Source: Actinomycetes bacterium
GTDB taxonomy: Bacteria; Actinomycetota; Actinomycetes; Actinomycetales; Dermatophilaceae
NCBI GenBank assembly: GCA_023420415.1
Contig: JAEZWF010000014.1
Location: 62,001-126,000, forward strand
DNA: 64,000 nucleotides
Direction of reading: 5' to 3'
The translations under genes were made by a program, and so were the position numbers. Numbering within the stretch: position 1 is the first letter of the stretch; each line of letters starts with the position of its first letter. The notes under the pieces are model-generated. The model ran no database searches. It had not been told where the DNA came from and was given only the letters and a program-made list of their open reading frames with translations. Below are positions 15,494 to 23,848 of the stretch, piece by piece.

Positions 15494-16066
15494 ATGGAGC
15501 ACACTGCAGCAGTGCAGAGGAGATGGACCATCGTCGCGCTGGTCGCAGCAATCGCGCTTGGCGGCTGTGCGGGCGAGTCCCCGGCATCGCCCGGTGGGCG
15601 TCCAGCGAGTTCGGCAACGGAGGACGGGATGGATACCGAGGACCTACCCGAGGCCGCACCGGCTTTTGCGGCTCACTTCACCGACCCCGTCTACAACGAC
15701 CCAGCCGGGGAGTTCGCGCCCTTTGGCACCGACGAGGGATTCGACCTCGTGCTGGAGTGGGCGGACCGTCGCGACGAACTCGACCCGACCACCACGGTTG
15801 CTGACCTGATCGAGGAGAGCGGACTCTCGGACGTCGTCTCCGAGCTCGACAACCCTGAACGGCCGGGAATCCCTGTGCCCGGCCGGCAGGTGGACGCCGC
15901 CACCATCACGATCGGCGCCGGCTTCACGCTTCTGCGTTTGACCGCACACATCGACGACGAGGGGCGCCGACGGACGCTGAAGGCCATCGACCTGCTCATC
16001 CGCCGCTATGACTCGCCCCCGGAGCTCCTGCGCCAACGAGCCGACCTCGAGACCTGGACCGGTTGA
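15494..16066 (+). CDS. Putative lipoprotein
   Basis: A 190-residue protein whose N-terminus has a basic n-region (QRRW), a hydrophobic core and a lipobox ALGGC, so it should be lipid-anchored outside the membrane after cleavage at that Cys. The mature part is acidic and soluble, without a family I recognise. A GTG at 15512 (VQRRWTIVAL) is an equally plausible start. It ends just before the tRNA-Gly gene region. Confidence 0.7.
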   Translation: MEHTAAVQRRWTIVALVAAIALGGCAGESPASPGGRPASSATEDGMDTEDLPEAAPAFAAHFTDPVYNDPAGEFAPFGTDEGFDLVLEWADRRDELDPTTTVADLIEESGLSDVVSELDNPERPGIPVPGRQVDAATITIGAGFTLLRLTAHIDDEGRRRTLKAIDLLIRRYDSPPELLRQRADLETWTG

Positions 16067-16092
16067 GCCTGCCCGCCAGGGGCGGAGTCGTG

Positions 16093-16108
16093 TGAGCGGG
16101 TGACGAGA
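16093..16108. repeat. Second copy of the tRNA-Gly 3' end
   Basis: TGAGCGGGTGACGAGA here is identical to 16149-16164, which covers the last 14 bases of the tRNA-Gly gene and two bases beyond. The copy lies 40 bp downstream of the tRNA. This direct-repeat arrangement is what an excised or decayed tRNA-targeting integrative element leaves behind. Confidence 0.7.
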
Positions 16109-16150
16109 GCCGTCGCGAGGGGCGCTTCGCGCCGGGGCTCCTCGCATCTG

Positions 16151-16221
16151 AGCGGGTGACGAGAATCGAACTCGCGTAGCCAGTTTGGAAGACTGGGGCT
16201 CTACCATTGAGCTACACCCGC
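16151..16221 (-). tRNA. tRNA-Gly (anticodon TCC)
   Basis: Read on the minus strand it folds fully: acceptor GCGGGTG/CACCCGC, D-loop TAGCTCAATGGTAGAGC, anticodon stem-loop with CTTCCAA (TCC), and T-arm GCGAGTTCGATTCTCGT. 71 nt with a T discriminator; CCA is not encoded. Confidence 0.97.
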
Positions 16222-16302
16222 GCGGACCCAGCGACGGGCGCTGGAACCGAGGCGTTAGCCTAATGCCCGCGCTCGCCAGGGCTGAAATCGACTCGCGAGC
16301 GA

Positions 16303-16379
16303 CGGGGTATGGCGCAGGTTGGTAGCGCGTCCGCTTTGGGAGCGGAAGGCCGCCGGTTCAAATCCGGCTACCCCGACCA
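16303..16379 (+). tRNA. tRNA-Pro (anticodon TGG)
   Basis: Acceptor CGGGGTA/TACCCCG, D-arm GGCGCAGGTTGGTAGCGC, anticodon stem TCCGC/GCGGA with loop TTTGGGA (TGG), T-arm GCCGGTTCAAATCCGGC, discriminator A, and an encoded CCA (16377-16379). The 3' end overlaps a strong inverted repeat. Confidence 0.97.
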
Positions 16380-16411
16380 ACGGCCAAGCTTGCGCAGGCC
16401 GTTGGTCGGGG
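16371..16411. terminator. Hairpin overlapping the tRNA-Pro 3' end
   Basis: CCCCGACCAACGGCC (16371-16385) pairs perfectly with 16397-16411 around an 11-nt loop. The left arm includes the acceptor 3' strand and CCA of tRNA-Pro. Beyond the hairpin the right side continues as an inverted near-copy of the tRNA 3' end (to about 16419, one mismatch), so this is both a terminator candidate and a duplicated tRNA tail. Confidence 0.65.
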
Positions 16412-16471
16412 AAGCCGGATGCAGGGAGCCGGAGCGCACGGGCGACGAAGAAGCCCGGTCGCGACGGCGGC

Positions 16472-16487
16472 TCCGGCTACCCCGACC
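16472..16487. repeat. Direct copy of the tRNA-Pro 3' end
   Basis: TCCGGCTACCCCGACC is identical to 16363-16378 in tRNA-Pro, 109 bp away. Together with the inverted near-copy at 16404-16419 there are three versions of this tail within 125 bp, an attachment-site-like layout. Confidence 0.65.
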
Positions 16488-16568
16488 CAGCGCTGTCAGC
16501 GTTGCGGGCTGCCAGAGGCGCAGTATGCCGCGCCCTTGGCATCCCGCGAGTGTGGACTTCGTGAGTGG

Positions 16569-16772
16569 TCACCTGTCGGAGCGGAGCCGCCCACCGACAA
16601 CAGCTCCCACGGCGGCTCCGAGCACGAGCAGCGGGATCCCCATGACCACGAGCGGGTCGGTGATCTCGTAGAAGTCGCCTTGAAGGGCGGCGGGCAACAC
16701 GACGATCAGCACCACAAGCAGAGCACCGACCGCCAAGCCGATCAGCGCGCCCCGCACCGGACCACGTCGCAT
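16569..16772 (-). CDS. Small two-helix membrane protein
   Basis: A 67-residue protein, MRRGPVRGALIGLAVGALL..., with two membrane segments (about residues 9-30 and 40-60), an FYEITDP turn between them and a basic RLRSDR end. No family recognised. The frame stays open far upstream on the same strand, and a longer form with an extra hydrophobic stretch and a CRICHGC cluster (nt 16780-16850 region) cannot be excluded; ATG 16772 is the conservative choice. Confidence 0.5.
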   Translation of the reverse strand: MRRGPVRGALIGLAVGALLVVLIVVLPAALQGDFYEITDPLVVMGIPLLVLGAAVGAVVGGRLRSDR

Positions 16773-17153
16773 GGCTCCATGGTGGCCGATCGGCGGGCAT
16801 CCGTGGCAGATCCGGCAGTAGTGCACCTGATGGTCCCCCGGTCGGGTGCATTCCGACCGGTCCGGCAGATCTCGACGCGACCGCATCGCCGGCGCCACCA
16901 CGAGCCCGAGCGCGACCACGTAGCCGACACGGCTGCCACCCACCCGGACCCACCCGGCACCCACCGCGACGGCGTCGCGGGCGGCGAGGACGCGGCATAC
17001 CTGCGCGCTTGCCCGGGCCGACACCAAACCGTAACTTTCCACCGCGCTGGCGCGTCGCGCCGCAACCCATTGACATGCCTCTGCTGCGGTGGTTGTTTGG
17101 TCGCCAACTTCCCGACCCGCTGGAATCCCGCTGACGAGAGGCGCTGACCCACC
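16773..17153. other. 381-bp stretch without a confident gene
   Basis: It holds the divergent upstream regions of the small membrane protein and the ABC importer operon. It includes one GGCATAC copy near 16993 and a promoter candidate at 17070-17098. Frames crossing it lack ribosome sites and normal codon usage; a minus-strand extension of the small membrane protein is the only plausible coding use. Confidence 0.5.
17070..17098 (+). promoter_or_regulatory. Promoter candidate for the peptide ABC importer operon
   Basis: A perfect -35 TTGACA (17070-17075) is followed after 17 bp by TTGTTT (17093-17098), a weak -10, 55 bp upstream of the GTG start. Confidence 0.4.
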
Positions 17154-18977
17154 GTGCGAGCCATCCGAAACCTGGTCGCGACCCTGAGCGTGGGTGCCCT
17201 CGCGGGCGCCCTGGCTGTCGCCGCCCCGGCCACCTCCGCCGACGCGGCGAAGTCCCCCGCCATCTTCAAGGCGGCGGCGAGCAGCACGATCGACACCTTC
17301 AACCCGTTCGTGTCCATCTACCTGCTGCCGACGGGCCTCAACCGGCTCGTCTACGAGAACCTCGTGCAGTACAGCGTCAAGGACGGCTCCCCCACCGAGG
17401 GCCTCGCGACGAAGTGGGAGACGAGCGAGGACGCCAAGACCTGGACGTTCACGATCCGCGACGGCATGAAGTGGTCCGACGGCCAGCCGATCACCTCGGC
17501 CGACCCGTTGTGGACCTACCAGCAGATGATGACCGACCCCGACATGGGCACGGCCAACGGCTCGCTCGTCAGCAACTTCGCGAAGGTGGAGGCGCCCGAC
17601 CCGCAGACCCTCGTCATCACGATGAAGGAGCCGCAGGCGTCCAACCCCGGGCTCGAGATCCCCGTGGTTCCCAAGCACGTCTGGGAGAAGATCGACGACA
17701 AGGTGAAGTACGCCAACGACACCAACGTCGTCGGCTCCGGCCCGTTCGTGCTGGAGAAGTTCACGCCGAGCCAGTCGGTCGTCCTCAAGGCAAACCCCAA
17801 CTTCTGGCAGGGCAAGCCGAAGCTCGACGGGATCACCTACGTGATCTACAAGAACACCGACGCCGCCGTGCAGGCGCTCAAGGCTGGTGAGGTCGACATG
17901 GTCGGCCAGCCGACGCTGACGGTGCCGCAGTTCGACTCGCTCAAGAACGCCGAGGGCATCACGACCAACGCCGGCAAGGGGCGCCGGTTCGTGGGCCTCA
18001 GCCTCAACCCGGGCGCCAGGACCCGTGACGGCAAGAAGGTCGGCGACGGCAACCCGGTGTTGCAGGACAAGGCAGTTCGTCAGGCGATCCGGCAGGCGAT
18101 CAACATCCCCGAGCTGCTCGACAAGACCTTCCAGGGCCACGGCACCCTGGCGACCTCGTTCATCCCGTCGGTCTACCCGCAGTGGCAGTGGAAGGACGAG
18201 TCCAAGCTCGCGAAGTACGACCCCGCAGCCGCCAACGCCAAGCTCGACGCGGCCGGCTACAAGAAGGGCCCCGACGGCATCCGCCTCGACAAGAGCGGCA
18301 AGCCGATCAACCTGCGCCTCTTCGTCGACAACTCCGACTCGGTCGACCAGTCCCGCGCCGACTTCATCGTCCCGTGGCTCAAGGCGGTCGGCATCGGCGT
18401 GACCGTCAAGCCCACCGACGGCGACACCATCTCCGCCGACACCACGGCCGGCAAGTACGACATGTACTTCACCGCGTGGAGCCTCGGCGCCGACCCGGAC
18501 TACCAGCTCGGCATCAACACCTGTGACGCCCTGCCCACCAAGACCAACGGTGAGGGCTCGACGTCCATGGACTACTGGTGCGACCCGGAGTTCGACAAGC
18601 TCTACGCCCAGCAGCACGCCGAGCTGGACCCTGCCAAGCGCCAGGAGATCGTCAAGCAGATGCAGGCGATCCACTACGACGCCGCGCCGTCGATCGACTT
18701 CTGGTACCCCGAGAACCTCGAGGCCTACCGCTCCGACAAGTTCACCGGACTGACGAAGATGCCCGAGGACGGCGGTGTCCTCAACGGCCAGTCGGGCTAC
18801 TACGCCCTGCTCAAGGCGGCACCCGTCGGTGCTGACGGCGAGAACGCGAGCAGCGACTCCGGTGGCGGCCTGAGTGCGGGCAGCTGGGTGGGTATCGCCG
18901 TGGCGTTGCTGGCAGCTCTCGGCGGTGGCGCGTGGCTCGCGCGGCGACGCGGCTCGACCGCTGACGACCGCGAGTGA
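17154..18977 (+). CDS. ABC transporter substrate-binding protein, family 5 (peptide/nickel)
   Basis: A 607-residue extracytoplasmic binding protein of the DppA/OppA type. Typical segments: YENLVQYSVKDGSPTEGLATKWE, TFTIRDGMKWSDGQPITSAD, VVGSGPFVLEKF, VRQAIRQAINIPELLD. The N-terminus is a signal peptide (to about residue 32) without a lipobox Cys. Instead the C-terminus carries a Ser/Gly linker, one membrane helix (GIAVALLAALGGGAWLA) and RRR, so it is anchored by its tail. That is unusual; most actinobacterial homologues are lipoproteins. It leads a four-gene operon, with the next start overlapping its stop. Confidence 0.92.
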   Translation: MRAIRNLVATLSVGALAGALAVAAPATSADAAKSPAIFKAAASSTIDTFNPFVSIYLLPTGLNRLVYENLVQYSVKDGSPTEGLATKWETSEDAKTWTFTIRDGMKWSDGQPITSADPLWTYQQMMTDPDMGTANGSLVSNFAKVEAPDPQTLVITMKEPQASNPGLEIPVVPKHVWEKIDDKVKYANDTNVVGSGPFVLEKFTPSQSVVLKANPNFWQGKPKLDGITYVIYKNTDAAVQALKAGEVDMVGQPTLTVPQFDSLKNAEGITTNAGKGRRFVGLSLNPGARTRDGKKVGDGNPVLQDKAVRQAIRQAINIPELLDKTFQGHGTLATSFIPSVYPQWQWKDESKLAKYDPAAANAKLDAAGYKKGPDGIRLDKSGKPINLRLFVDNSDSVDQSRADFIVPWLKAVGIGVTVKPTDGDTISADTTAGKYDMYFTAWSLGADPDYQLGINTCDALPTKTNGEGSTSMDYWCDPEFDKLYAQQHAELDPAKRQEIVKQMQAIHYDAAPSIDFWYPENLEAYRSDKFTGLTKMPEDGGVLNGQSGYYALLKAAPVGADGENASSDSGGGLSAGSWVGIAVALLAALGGGAWLARRRGSTADDRE

Positions 18978-20011
18978 CCAGCGCACTCCTCGAGCAGGAC
19001 GTCGAGGCCGCCGACGCCGATCGGGACGTGCGTGGCGGGTCGTCGTTCTGGCGGTATGCCGGTCGCAAGGCCGGCGGGGCGGCGTTCAGCCTCGCGATGG
19101 TGGTGGTCCTCGGGTTCTTCGCGTTCCGCATCCTGCCCGGGGACCCCACCCGCTCGATGACCCGCGGGCGGATCATGTCGCCCGAACAGCTCGAGACGCT
19201 CAAGCGCCAGTTCGGCCTCGACCAGCCGTTGCACACGCAGTTCTGGATCTACCTCAAGAACCTGCCGCGGCTCGACTTCGGCGAGTCCTACGTCTACCGG
19301 CGCCCCGTCTCCGACCTCATCGCCGAGCACCTGGGGGCCACGCTGCTGCTCACCGGCGTCTCGGCTGCCATCGCGATCGCACTCGGGCTGTGGATCGGGC
19401 AGCGGGCCGCGTGGCGGCGGGGCAGCTGGTTCGACCGGCTCAACACCGGCAGCGCGCTCGTGCTGTGGTCGGTGCCGACGTTCTGGCTCGGCCTGATCCT
19501 GCTGCTCGTCTTCGGCGGCATGCTGCACTGGCTGCCGACCGGTGGGCTCAAGACCGCCGGCACGACCGCGACGGGAATTCCGTTGGTGTGGGACGTGATT
19601 CGCCACATGATCATGCCCGTCGTCACGCTCGTGGCGGTCACCTACGCCCAGTACCTCCTCGTCATGCGCGCCTCCCTGCTCGAGGAGATGCACGCCGACT
19701 ACCTCACGACCGCACGCGCCAAAGGACTGCGCGAAGACCTCGTGCGGAGGCGCCACGCCGTGCCGAACGCGTTGCTGCCGACGGTCACCCTGGTCTTCCT
19801 CCACCTGGGCGGGCTCATCGCGGGCGCCGTGACCGTGGAGGCCATCTTCTCGTGGCCGGGCCTGGGTTACCTCACGTATGCCGCGTTGTCCGGCCCCGAC
19901 CTGCCCCTCCTCCAGGGCACGTTCGTCGTCTTCTCCAGCCTCGTCATCCTGATGAACCTCGCAGCCGACCTCCTCTACCGCTTCCTCGACCCGCGGGTGC
20001 GTGCCGCATGA
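18974..20011 (+). CDS. ABC transporter permease, DppB type
   Basis: A 345-residue permease with six or more membrane helices. RILPGDPTRSMTRGRIMSPEQLETLKRQFGLD is the typical DppB opening after helix 1, and the EAA loop reads DYLTTARAKGLREDLVRRRHAVPNALLPT. It pairs with the following DppC-type gene to form the membrane channel. GTG start overlaps the binding-protein stop by 4 nt. Confidence 0.95.
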   Translation: MTSALLEQDVEAADADRDVRGGSSFWRYAGRKAGGAAFSLAMVVVLGFFAFRILPGDPTRSMTRGRIMSPEQLETLKRQFGLDQPLHTQFWIYLKNLPRLDFGESYVYRRPVSDLIAEHLGATLLLTGVSAAIAIALGLWIGQRAAWRRGSWFDRLNTGSALVLWSVPTFWLGLILLLVFGGMLHWLPTGGLKTAGTTATGIPLVWDVIRHMIMPVVTLVAVTYAQYLLVMRASLLEEMHADYLTTARAKGLREDLVRRRHAVPNALLPTVTLVFLHLGGLIAGAVTVEAIFSWPGLGYLTYAALSGPDLPLLQGTFVVFSSLVILMNLAADLLYRFLDPRVRAA

Positions 20012-20910
20012 GAAGCACCCCACGAAGTTCGTCCAGCGCCACGAGCGCCCGGCGTCGGGCGGCAGCCGCCCGGGTGTGGCGCGAGTTCCGTTCCAGCAGA
20101 AGCGGACTCGTCGGCCTCGTCGTACTCCTCGTCATCGTGCTGCTGGCGATCCTCGCGCCCGTCCTCGCCCCCGCGAGGCTGCTCGACGTCACGCAGATCG
20201 ACAACCCCATCAACCACCCACCGACGTGGTCGCTGCCGCTGGGCACCGACCCGTCCGGTCGTTCGGTCCTGGTCACGCTCCTGTGGGGTGCGCGCGTCTC
20301 CCTGCTCGTCGGCGTCGTCGCGACCCTGCTGTCCATGGTGATCGGCACCGTCGTCGGCATGGCGGTCGGCCACTACCGCGGCTGGGGCGCGGCCGTGCTC
20401 ATGCGGGTCGTCGACTTCTTCCTCGTGCTGCCCTCGCTGGTGCTGGCCATCGTGCTGTCGGCAGTCCTCGCGCGCGGGGTGTGGACGATCATCCTGGCCA
20501 TCGGCGTGACCTCGTGGGCCAGCACGGCCCGGCTGGTCCGCTCGCAGACCCTGACCATCGAGTCACGCCCCTACATCGAACGGGCGTGGGCGCTCGGGGC
20601 CGGCCACCGCACCATCATCGGTCGGCACGTCCTGCCGGCCGTCCTGCCCCTGGTGCTGGCCAACACGACCCTGACCGTGGGCTCGGCCATCATCGCCGAG
20701 TCGACCCTGTCCTTCCTCGGGCTCGGCGACACGACCAAGCCGTCCTGGGGCTCGATGCTCAAGGTGGCCCTCGACTCCGGCGCCGCCACCGGCGGTTTCT
20801 GGTGGTTCGTCCTGCCGCCCGGCCTGGCCATCGTCGTGGTGGTGCTGTGCTTCACCCTCGTGGGTCGCGCGCTCGAGTCCGTCATCAACCCCACCCTGCG
20901 AGGCCGCTGA
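20008..20910 (+). CDS. ABC transporter permease, DppC type
   Basis: A 300-residue permease. It has the DppC-type N-terminal basic segment, first helix GLVGLVVLLVIVLLAILAPVLA, the HPPTWSLPLGTDPSGRSVL motif, and an EAA loop reading YIERAWALGAGHRTIIGRHVLPAVLP. ATG overlaps the previous stop (ATGA), and the next gene's ATG overlaps its TGA, so the whole importer is coupled. Confidence 0.95.
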   Translation: MRSTPRSSSSATSARRRAAAARVWREFRSSRSGLVGLVVLLVIVLLAILAPVLAPARLLDVTQIDNPINHPPTWSLPLGTDPSGRSVLVTLLWGARVSLLVGVVATLLSMVIGTVVGMAVGHYRGWGAAVLMRVVDFFLVLPSLVLAIVLSAVLARGVWTIILAIGVTSWASTARLVRSQTLTIESRPYIERAWALGAGHRTIIGRHVLPAVLPLVLANTTLTVGSAIIAESTLSFLGLGDTTKPSWGSMLKVALDSGAATGGFWWFVLPPGLAIVVVVLCFTLVGRALESVINPTLRGR

Positions 20911-22568
20911 TGGCAGAGCTCGTCTTCGACGACGTCACGATCACCTACCACCCGCCGGGCCGCGACCCGGTCGAGGCGGTCAGGGGCGTCTCACTCACCG
21001 TCCCCGCCGGCGGATCCCTCGGCGTGGCAGGGGAATCCGGGTCGGGCAAGTCGACGCTGGCCATGGCGGTGCTGCGGCTGCTTCCGCGCTCGGCCACCCT
21101 GGCCGGCCGGGTCAGCGTGGGTGGCCATGACGTGCAGGACCTCTCGTGGGGCAAGCTGCGCGCGCTGCGCTGGAGCGAGGCCGCCATCGTCTTCCAGGGC
21201 GCCATGCACTCGCTCAACCCGGTCCGTCGGGTCGGGGAGCAGATTGTCGAGGCACTCGAGCTGCACGTGAAGGATGACTACGCCACCGAGAAGGCGCGCG
21301 AGCAGCGAATGCGTGACCTCCTGGCGCAGGTCGACCTCGACCGGTCCAAGGAGACCTCCTACCCCCACGAGCTCTCCGGTGGCCAGCGGCAGCGCGTCAT
21401 GATCGCCATGGCCCTGGCGTGCGACCCCGACCTGGTCATCGCGGACGAGCCGACGACGGCGCTCGACGTCATCGTGCAGGACCAGGTGCTGCGCATCCTG
21501 CGCAAGCTCGTCGCCGAGCGCGGGATCGCCCTGCTGTTCATCAGCCACGACCTGTCCGTCCTCGCCTCGACATGCGACCGGATCGCGGTCATGCGCGACG
21601 GAGTCGTGGTCGAGGAGGGCCCGAGCCACGAGGTGGTCACCAGTCCCACCCACGACTACACCGCCACGCTCGCACGGGCCTTCCCGACGATCGGCGACCC
21701 GACCTCGCGGCTGCGACCAGCCACTCGCGTCATCGAGGAGGCGCACCCGGCCACTGAGCCGGCGGAGGGCGGCATACCCGTTGCGCCGCAGGCCGATTCG
21801 CGTGAGGCGCCCATCCTGGCCGCCGACAACGTGAGCGTGCAGTTCCACACGAGGGCCGGGAGCGTCACGGCTGTCGACGACGTCTCGCTGCAGTGCCGCA
21901 CCGGTGAGATCGTCGCCCTCGTCGGACAGTCCGGGTCGGGAAAGACCACGCTGGCCCGCACCCTCCTCGGGCTGCACCGCGCAGACACCGGGCGGGTGCT
22001 CTTCGACGGGGCGCCACTGGCCGCGTCGCCCAAGGAGCTGCGGCCGTTCCGGCGCAGTGTGCAGCTCGTGCTGCAGGACCCGAGCAGTGCGCTCAACCCG
22101 CGGCACAGCATCTACGAGGCCGTCGCCGAAGGCATCCGCATCCACCGGCTGCCCGGCGACGAGCGGGAGCGCGTCGAGCGCGCGCTCGACCAGGCGGAGC
22201 TGCGGCCCGCGTCGCAGTTCACCACCGCCCTCCCCCACGAGCTGTCCGGCGGCCAGCGCCAGCGCGTGGTCATCGCCGGGGCGCTGGCGCTGGAGCCGAG
22301 GTTCCTCGTCGCCGACGAACCCGTCGCCTCGTTGGACGCGTCGGTGCGCGGCGAGATCCTCGCCCTGATGCTGCGGCTCAAGCGACGGCTCGGTCTCGGT
22401 GCGCTCGTCATCACCCACGACCTCGGGCTCGCGTGGAACATCGCCGACCGGGTCCTCGTGATGTACCGCGGTGCCATCGTCGAAGAGGGCACGGTCGAGC
22501 AGGTGCTGCTCGACCCGCAGCACGACTACACCAAGAAGCTCCTCGCCGCCGTGCCCCAGATCGCCTGA
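20910..22568 (+). CDS. Fused dipeptide-type ABC ATPase (DppD-DppF in one chain)
   Basis: 552 residues with two full ATPase domains. The first has Walker A GESGSGKST, signature LSGGQRQRV and Walker B LVIADEPTTALD; the second has GQSGSGKTT, LSGGQRQRV and FLVADEPVASLD. Each ends in the C-terminal extension seen in oligopeptide importers (THDYTATLARAFP, QHDYTKKLLAAVP), joined by a linker with a GGCATAC copy that adds an ATA Ile codon. It powers the preceding permeases; one chain replaces the usual DppD and DppF. Confidence 0.95.
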   Translation: MAELVFDDVTITYHPPGRDPVEAVRGVSLTVPAGGSLGVAGESGSGKSTLAMAVLRLLPRSATLAGRVSVGGHDVQDLSWGKLRALRWSEAAIVFQGAMHSLNPVRRVGEQIVEALELHVKDDYATEKAREQRMRDLLAQVDLDRSKETSYPHELSGGQRQRVMIAMALACDPDLVIADEPTTALDVIVQDQVLRILRKLVAERGIALLFISHDLSVLASTCDRIAVMRDGVVVEEGPSHEVVTSPTHDYTATLARAFPTIGDPTSRLRPATRVIEEAHPATEPAEGGIPVAPQADSREAPILAADNVSVQFHTRAGSVTAVDDVSLQCRTGEIVALVGQSGSGKTTLARTLLGLHRADTGRVLFDGAPLAASPKELRPFRRSVQLVLQDPSSALNPRHSIYEAVAEGIRIHRLPGDERERVERALDQAELRPASQFTTALPHELSGGQRQRVVIAGALALEPRFLVADEPVASLDASVRGEILALMLRLKRRLGLGALVITHDLGLAWNIADRVLVMYRGAIVEEGTVEQVLLDPQHDYTKKLLAAVPQIA

Positions 22569-22661
22569 CCCTCCAGCGAACTCACGCCCGCACCCGTTGC
22601 CGTTGGCTCGGCACGGAGCACCGTTTGGGCGCCCGTATGCCGCGTGGCCGGCAACGAGTCG

Positions 22662-23336
22662 CTAGTCGACGAGGGTGGCGCGGAACTCGGTGATGGCGCG
22701 GCCCGCAGCAAGCCCCTTGGCCTCGAACCCGTCGGTCGGTCGCCACGGCGGCCGCTCCCCCTCGGTGACCACGAAGCGGGGGTGCGCCGCGAGCACGTCA
22801 CGGGCGTGCGCGGCATACAGGGCGTGGTCGGTGGCGATGAGGAGGTGCCCACCCGGCACCAGCCGCGACGCCACCAGGTCGAGGGTGTAGGCCGAGACGA
22901 ACCGGCGCTTGGCGTGCTTCGCCTTGGGCCACGGGTCCGGGAAGAACAGGTGGACGGCAGCGAAGGTCGAGGGCGCGACACGGTCACGCAACAGCGCGAC
23001 GGCATCGCCCTGGTGCAGCCACAGGTTCGTGACACCGCGCCGGTCGGCTGCCGCGAGCATCCGGGCAAGCGCGGGGGTGAAGACGTCGACGGCGAGCAGG
23101 TCGTGGTCCGGGTGCTCCTCGGCGTACGCGAGCGCGGCGGCACCGTGTCCGCAGCCGATCTCGAGCACGGCCGGCGCCTCCCGGCCGAACGCCTGCATCG
23201 GCGTGAGTGGCCCGGAGGGGATCTCGTGCCGCGGGAAGTACTCCGCGATCCGCTCGCGGGTCAGCGGCGACACCCGGCCGCGGCGGGCGGCGAAGCTGCG
23301 CACGTGCCCGCTGTCGTTCACCCCTGCCGCTCTCAC
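22662..23336 (-). CDS. trmB: tRNA (guanine-N7-)-methyltransferase
   Basis: Makes m7G46 in tRNA with SAM. 224 residues from GTG 23336 (VRAAGVNDSGHVRSFAARRGRV). The SAM-binding motif is LEIGCGHGAAALAYA, and the family signature is VHLFFPDPWPKAKHAKRR followed by the C-terminal TDHALYAAHARDVL. GGGGG precedes the start; a longer frame to 23426 has no family support. Single gene, convergent with the ABC operon. Confidence 0.95.
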   Translation of the reverse strand: MRAAGVNDSGHVRSFAARRGRVSPLTRERIAEYFPRHEIPSGPLTPMQAFGREAPAVLEIGCGHGAAALAYAEEHPDHDLLAVDVFTPALARMLAAADRRGVTNLWLHQGDAVALLRDRVAPSTFAAVHLFFPDPWPKAKHAKRRFVSAYTLDLVASRLVPGGHLLIATDHALYAAHARDVLAAHPRFVVTEGERPPWRPTDGFEAKGLAAGRAITEFRATLVD

Positions 23337-23517
23337 GGCCCCCAGCGTAGGGGGCGGCTCGCAGGTGCTCGATGCCGGTGCCCGCGTCCGGGCGCGCGAA
23401 TGTGAAGGTACGACAAACCATGACATTCAGCGCTCGACGGTCGCCGAACCTGCCCCTACTGTGGGCGGCGGCGGGCCGTCCGGCCCGTGCACCTTCAGAG
23501 GAGAGGACGCTTCTTCA

Positions 23518-23721
23518 ATGAGCATGTTCGACAACATGAAGGACAAGGCGACGGACGCCGTCGACAGCCAGGGGGACAAGATCGGCGACGGCGTCGACAA
23601 GGCTGGCGACTTCGCCGACGAGAAGACCGGCGGCAAGTACGCCGACCAGATCGACCAGGGCCAGCAGCGCGGTAAGGACGCGCTCGACGGCCTCGACGGC
23701 CAGGACGACGACATCAACTGA
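23518..23721 (+). CDS. MT0933-type antitoxin-like small protein
   Basis: A 67-residue, highly charged protein. MSMFDNMKDKATDAVDSQGDKIGDGVDKAGDFADEKT with AGDFADEKTGGKYADQID is the core of the Pfam MT0933_antitox family (Rv0909 of M. tuberculosis). Amphipathic helical repeats with Asp/Lys periodicity are visible. In mycobacteria the partner is an SRPBCC-fold toxin next door (Rv0910); no such gene is present here, so it may be an orphan or a stress protein of CsbD character. GAGGAGAGGA lies upstream and a terminator follows, so it is probably well expressed. Confidence 0.8.
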   Translation: MSMFDNMKDKATDAVDSQGDKIGDGVDKAGDFADEKTGGKYADQIDQGQQRGKDALDGLDGQDDDIN

Positions 23722-23735
23722 CGTCGCGCCCACCG

Positions 23736-23770
23736 CGAAGGGCACCCGCCTCGAGGCAGGGTGCCCTTCG
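23736..23770 (+). terminator. Terminator of the MT0933-like gene
   Basis: CGAAGGGCACCC (23736-23747) pairs exactly with GGGTGCCCTTCG (23759-23770); the loop GCCTCGAGGC is itself self-complementary. It starts 15 nt after the stop codon. Confidence 0.8.
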
Positions 23771-23813
23771 TCGTGTCGACAGCCCTCGCCGCATCCGTGC
23801 GATGGACCTCACT

Positions 23814-23842
23814 ACTTAATCTCACGTTATGTGATCCATAAT
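23814..23842 (+). promoter_or_regulatory. Candidate leaderless promoter of the DUF4395 gene
   Basis: An AT-rich island (23812-23850) stands out in this GC-rich DNA. CATAAT (23837-23842) lies seven bases before the ATG at 23849, the spacing expected when transcription starts at the initiator codon; the -35 (ACTTAA, 17 bp away) is weak. An interrupted TGATC/GATCA repeat (23832-23836, 23845-23849) overlaps it. Confidence 0.45.
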
Positions 23843-23848
23843 CAGATC

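Noticed and set aside
16093..16568. Integrated element at the tRNA genes
   Set aside because: Attachment-like repeats exist, but only 40-110 bp lie between them and no integrase or phage gene is in the window. At most a remnant.
17154..22568. Specific nickel importer
   Set aside because: No nickel-binding motif or urease/hydrogenase context is visible; peptide or other solute remains equally likely.
22580..22661. Inverted CGTTGCC/GGCAACG after the ABC operon
   Set aside because: Seven-base arms separated by more than 60 nt are expected by chance in such GC-rich DNA.
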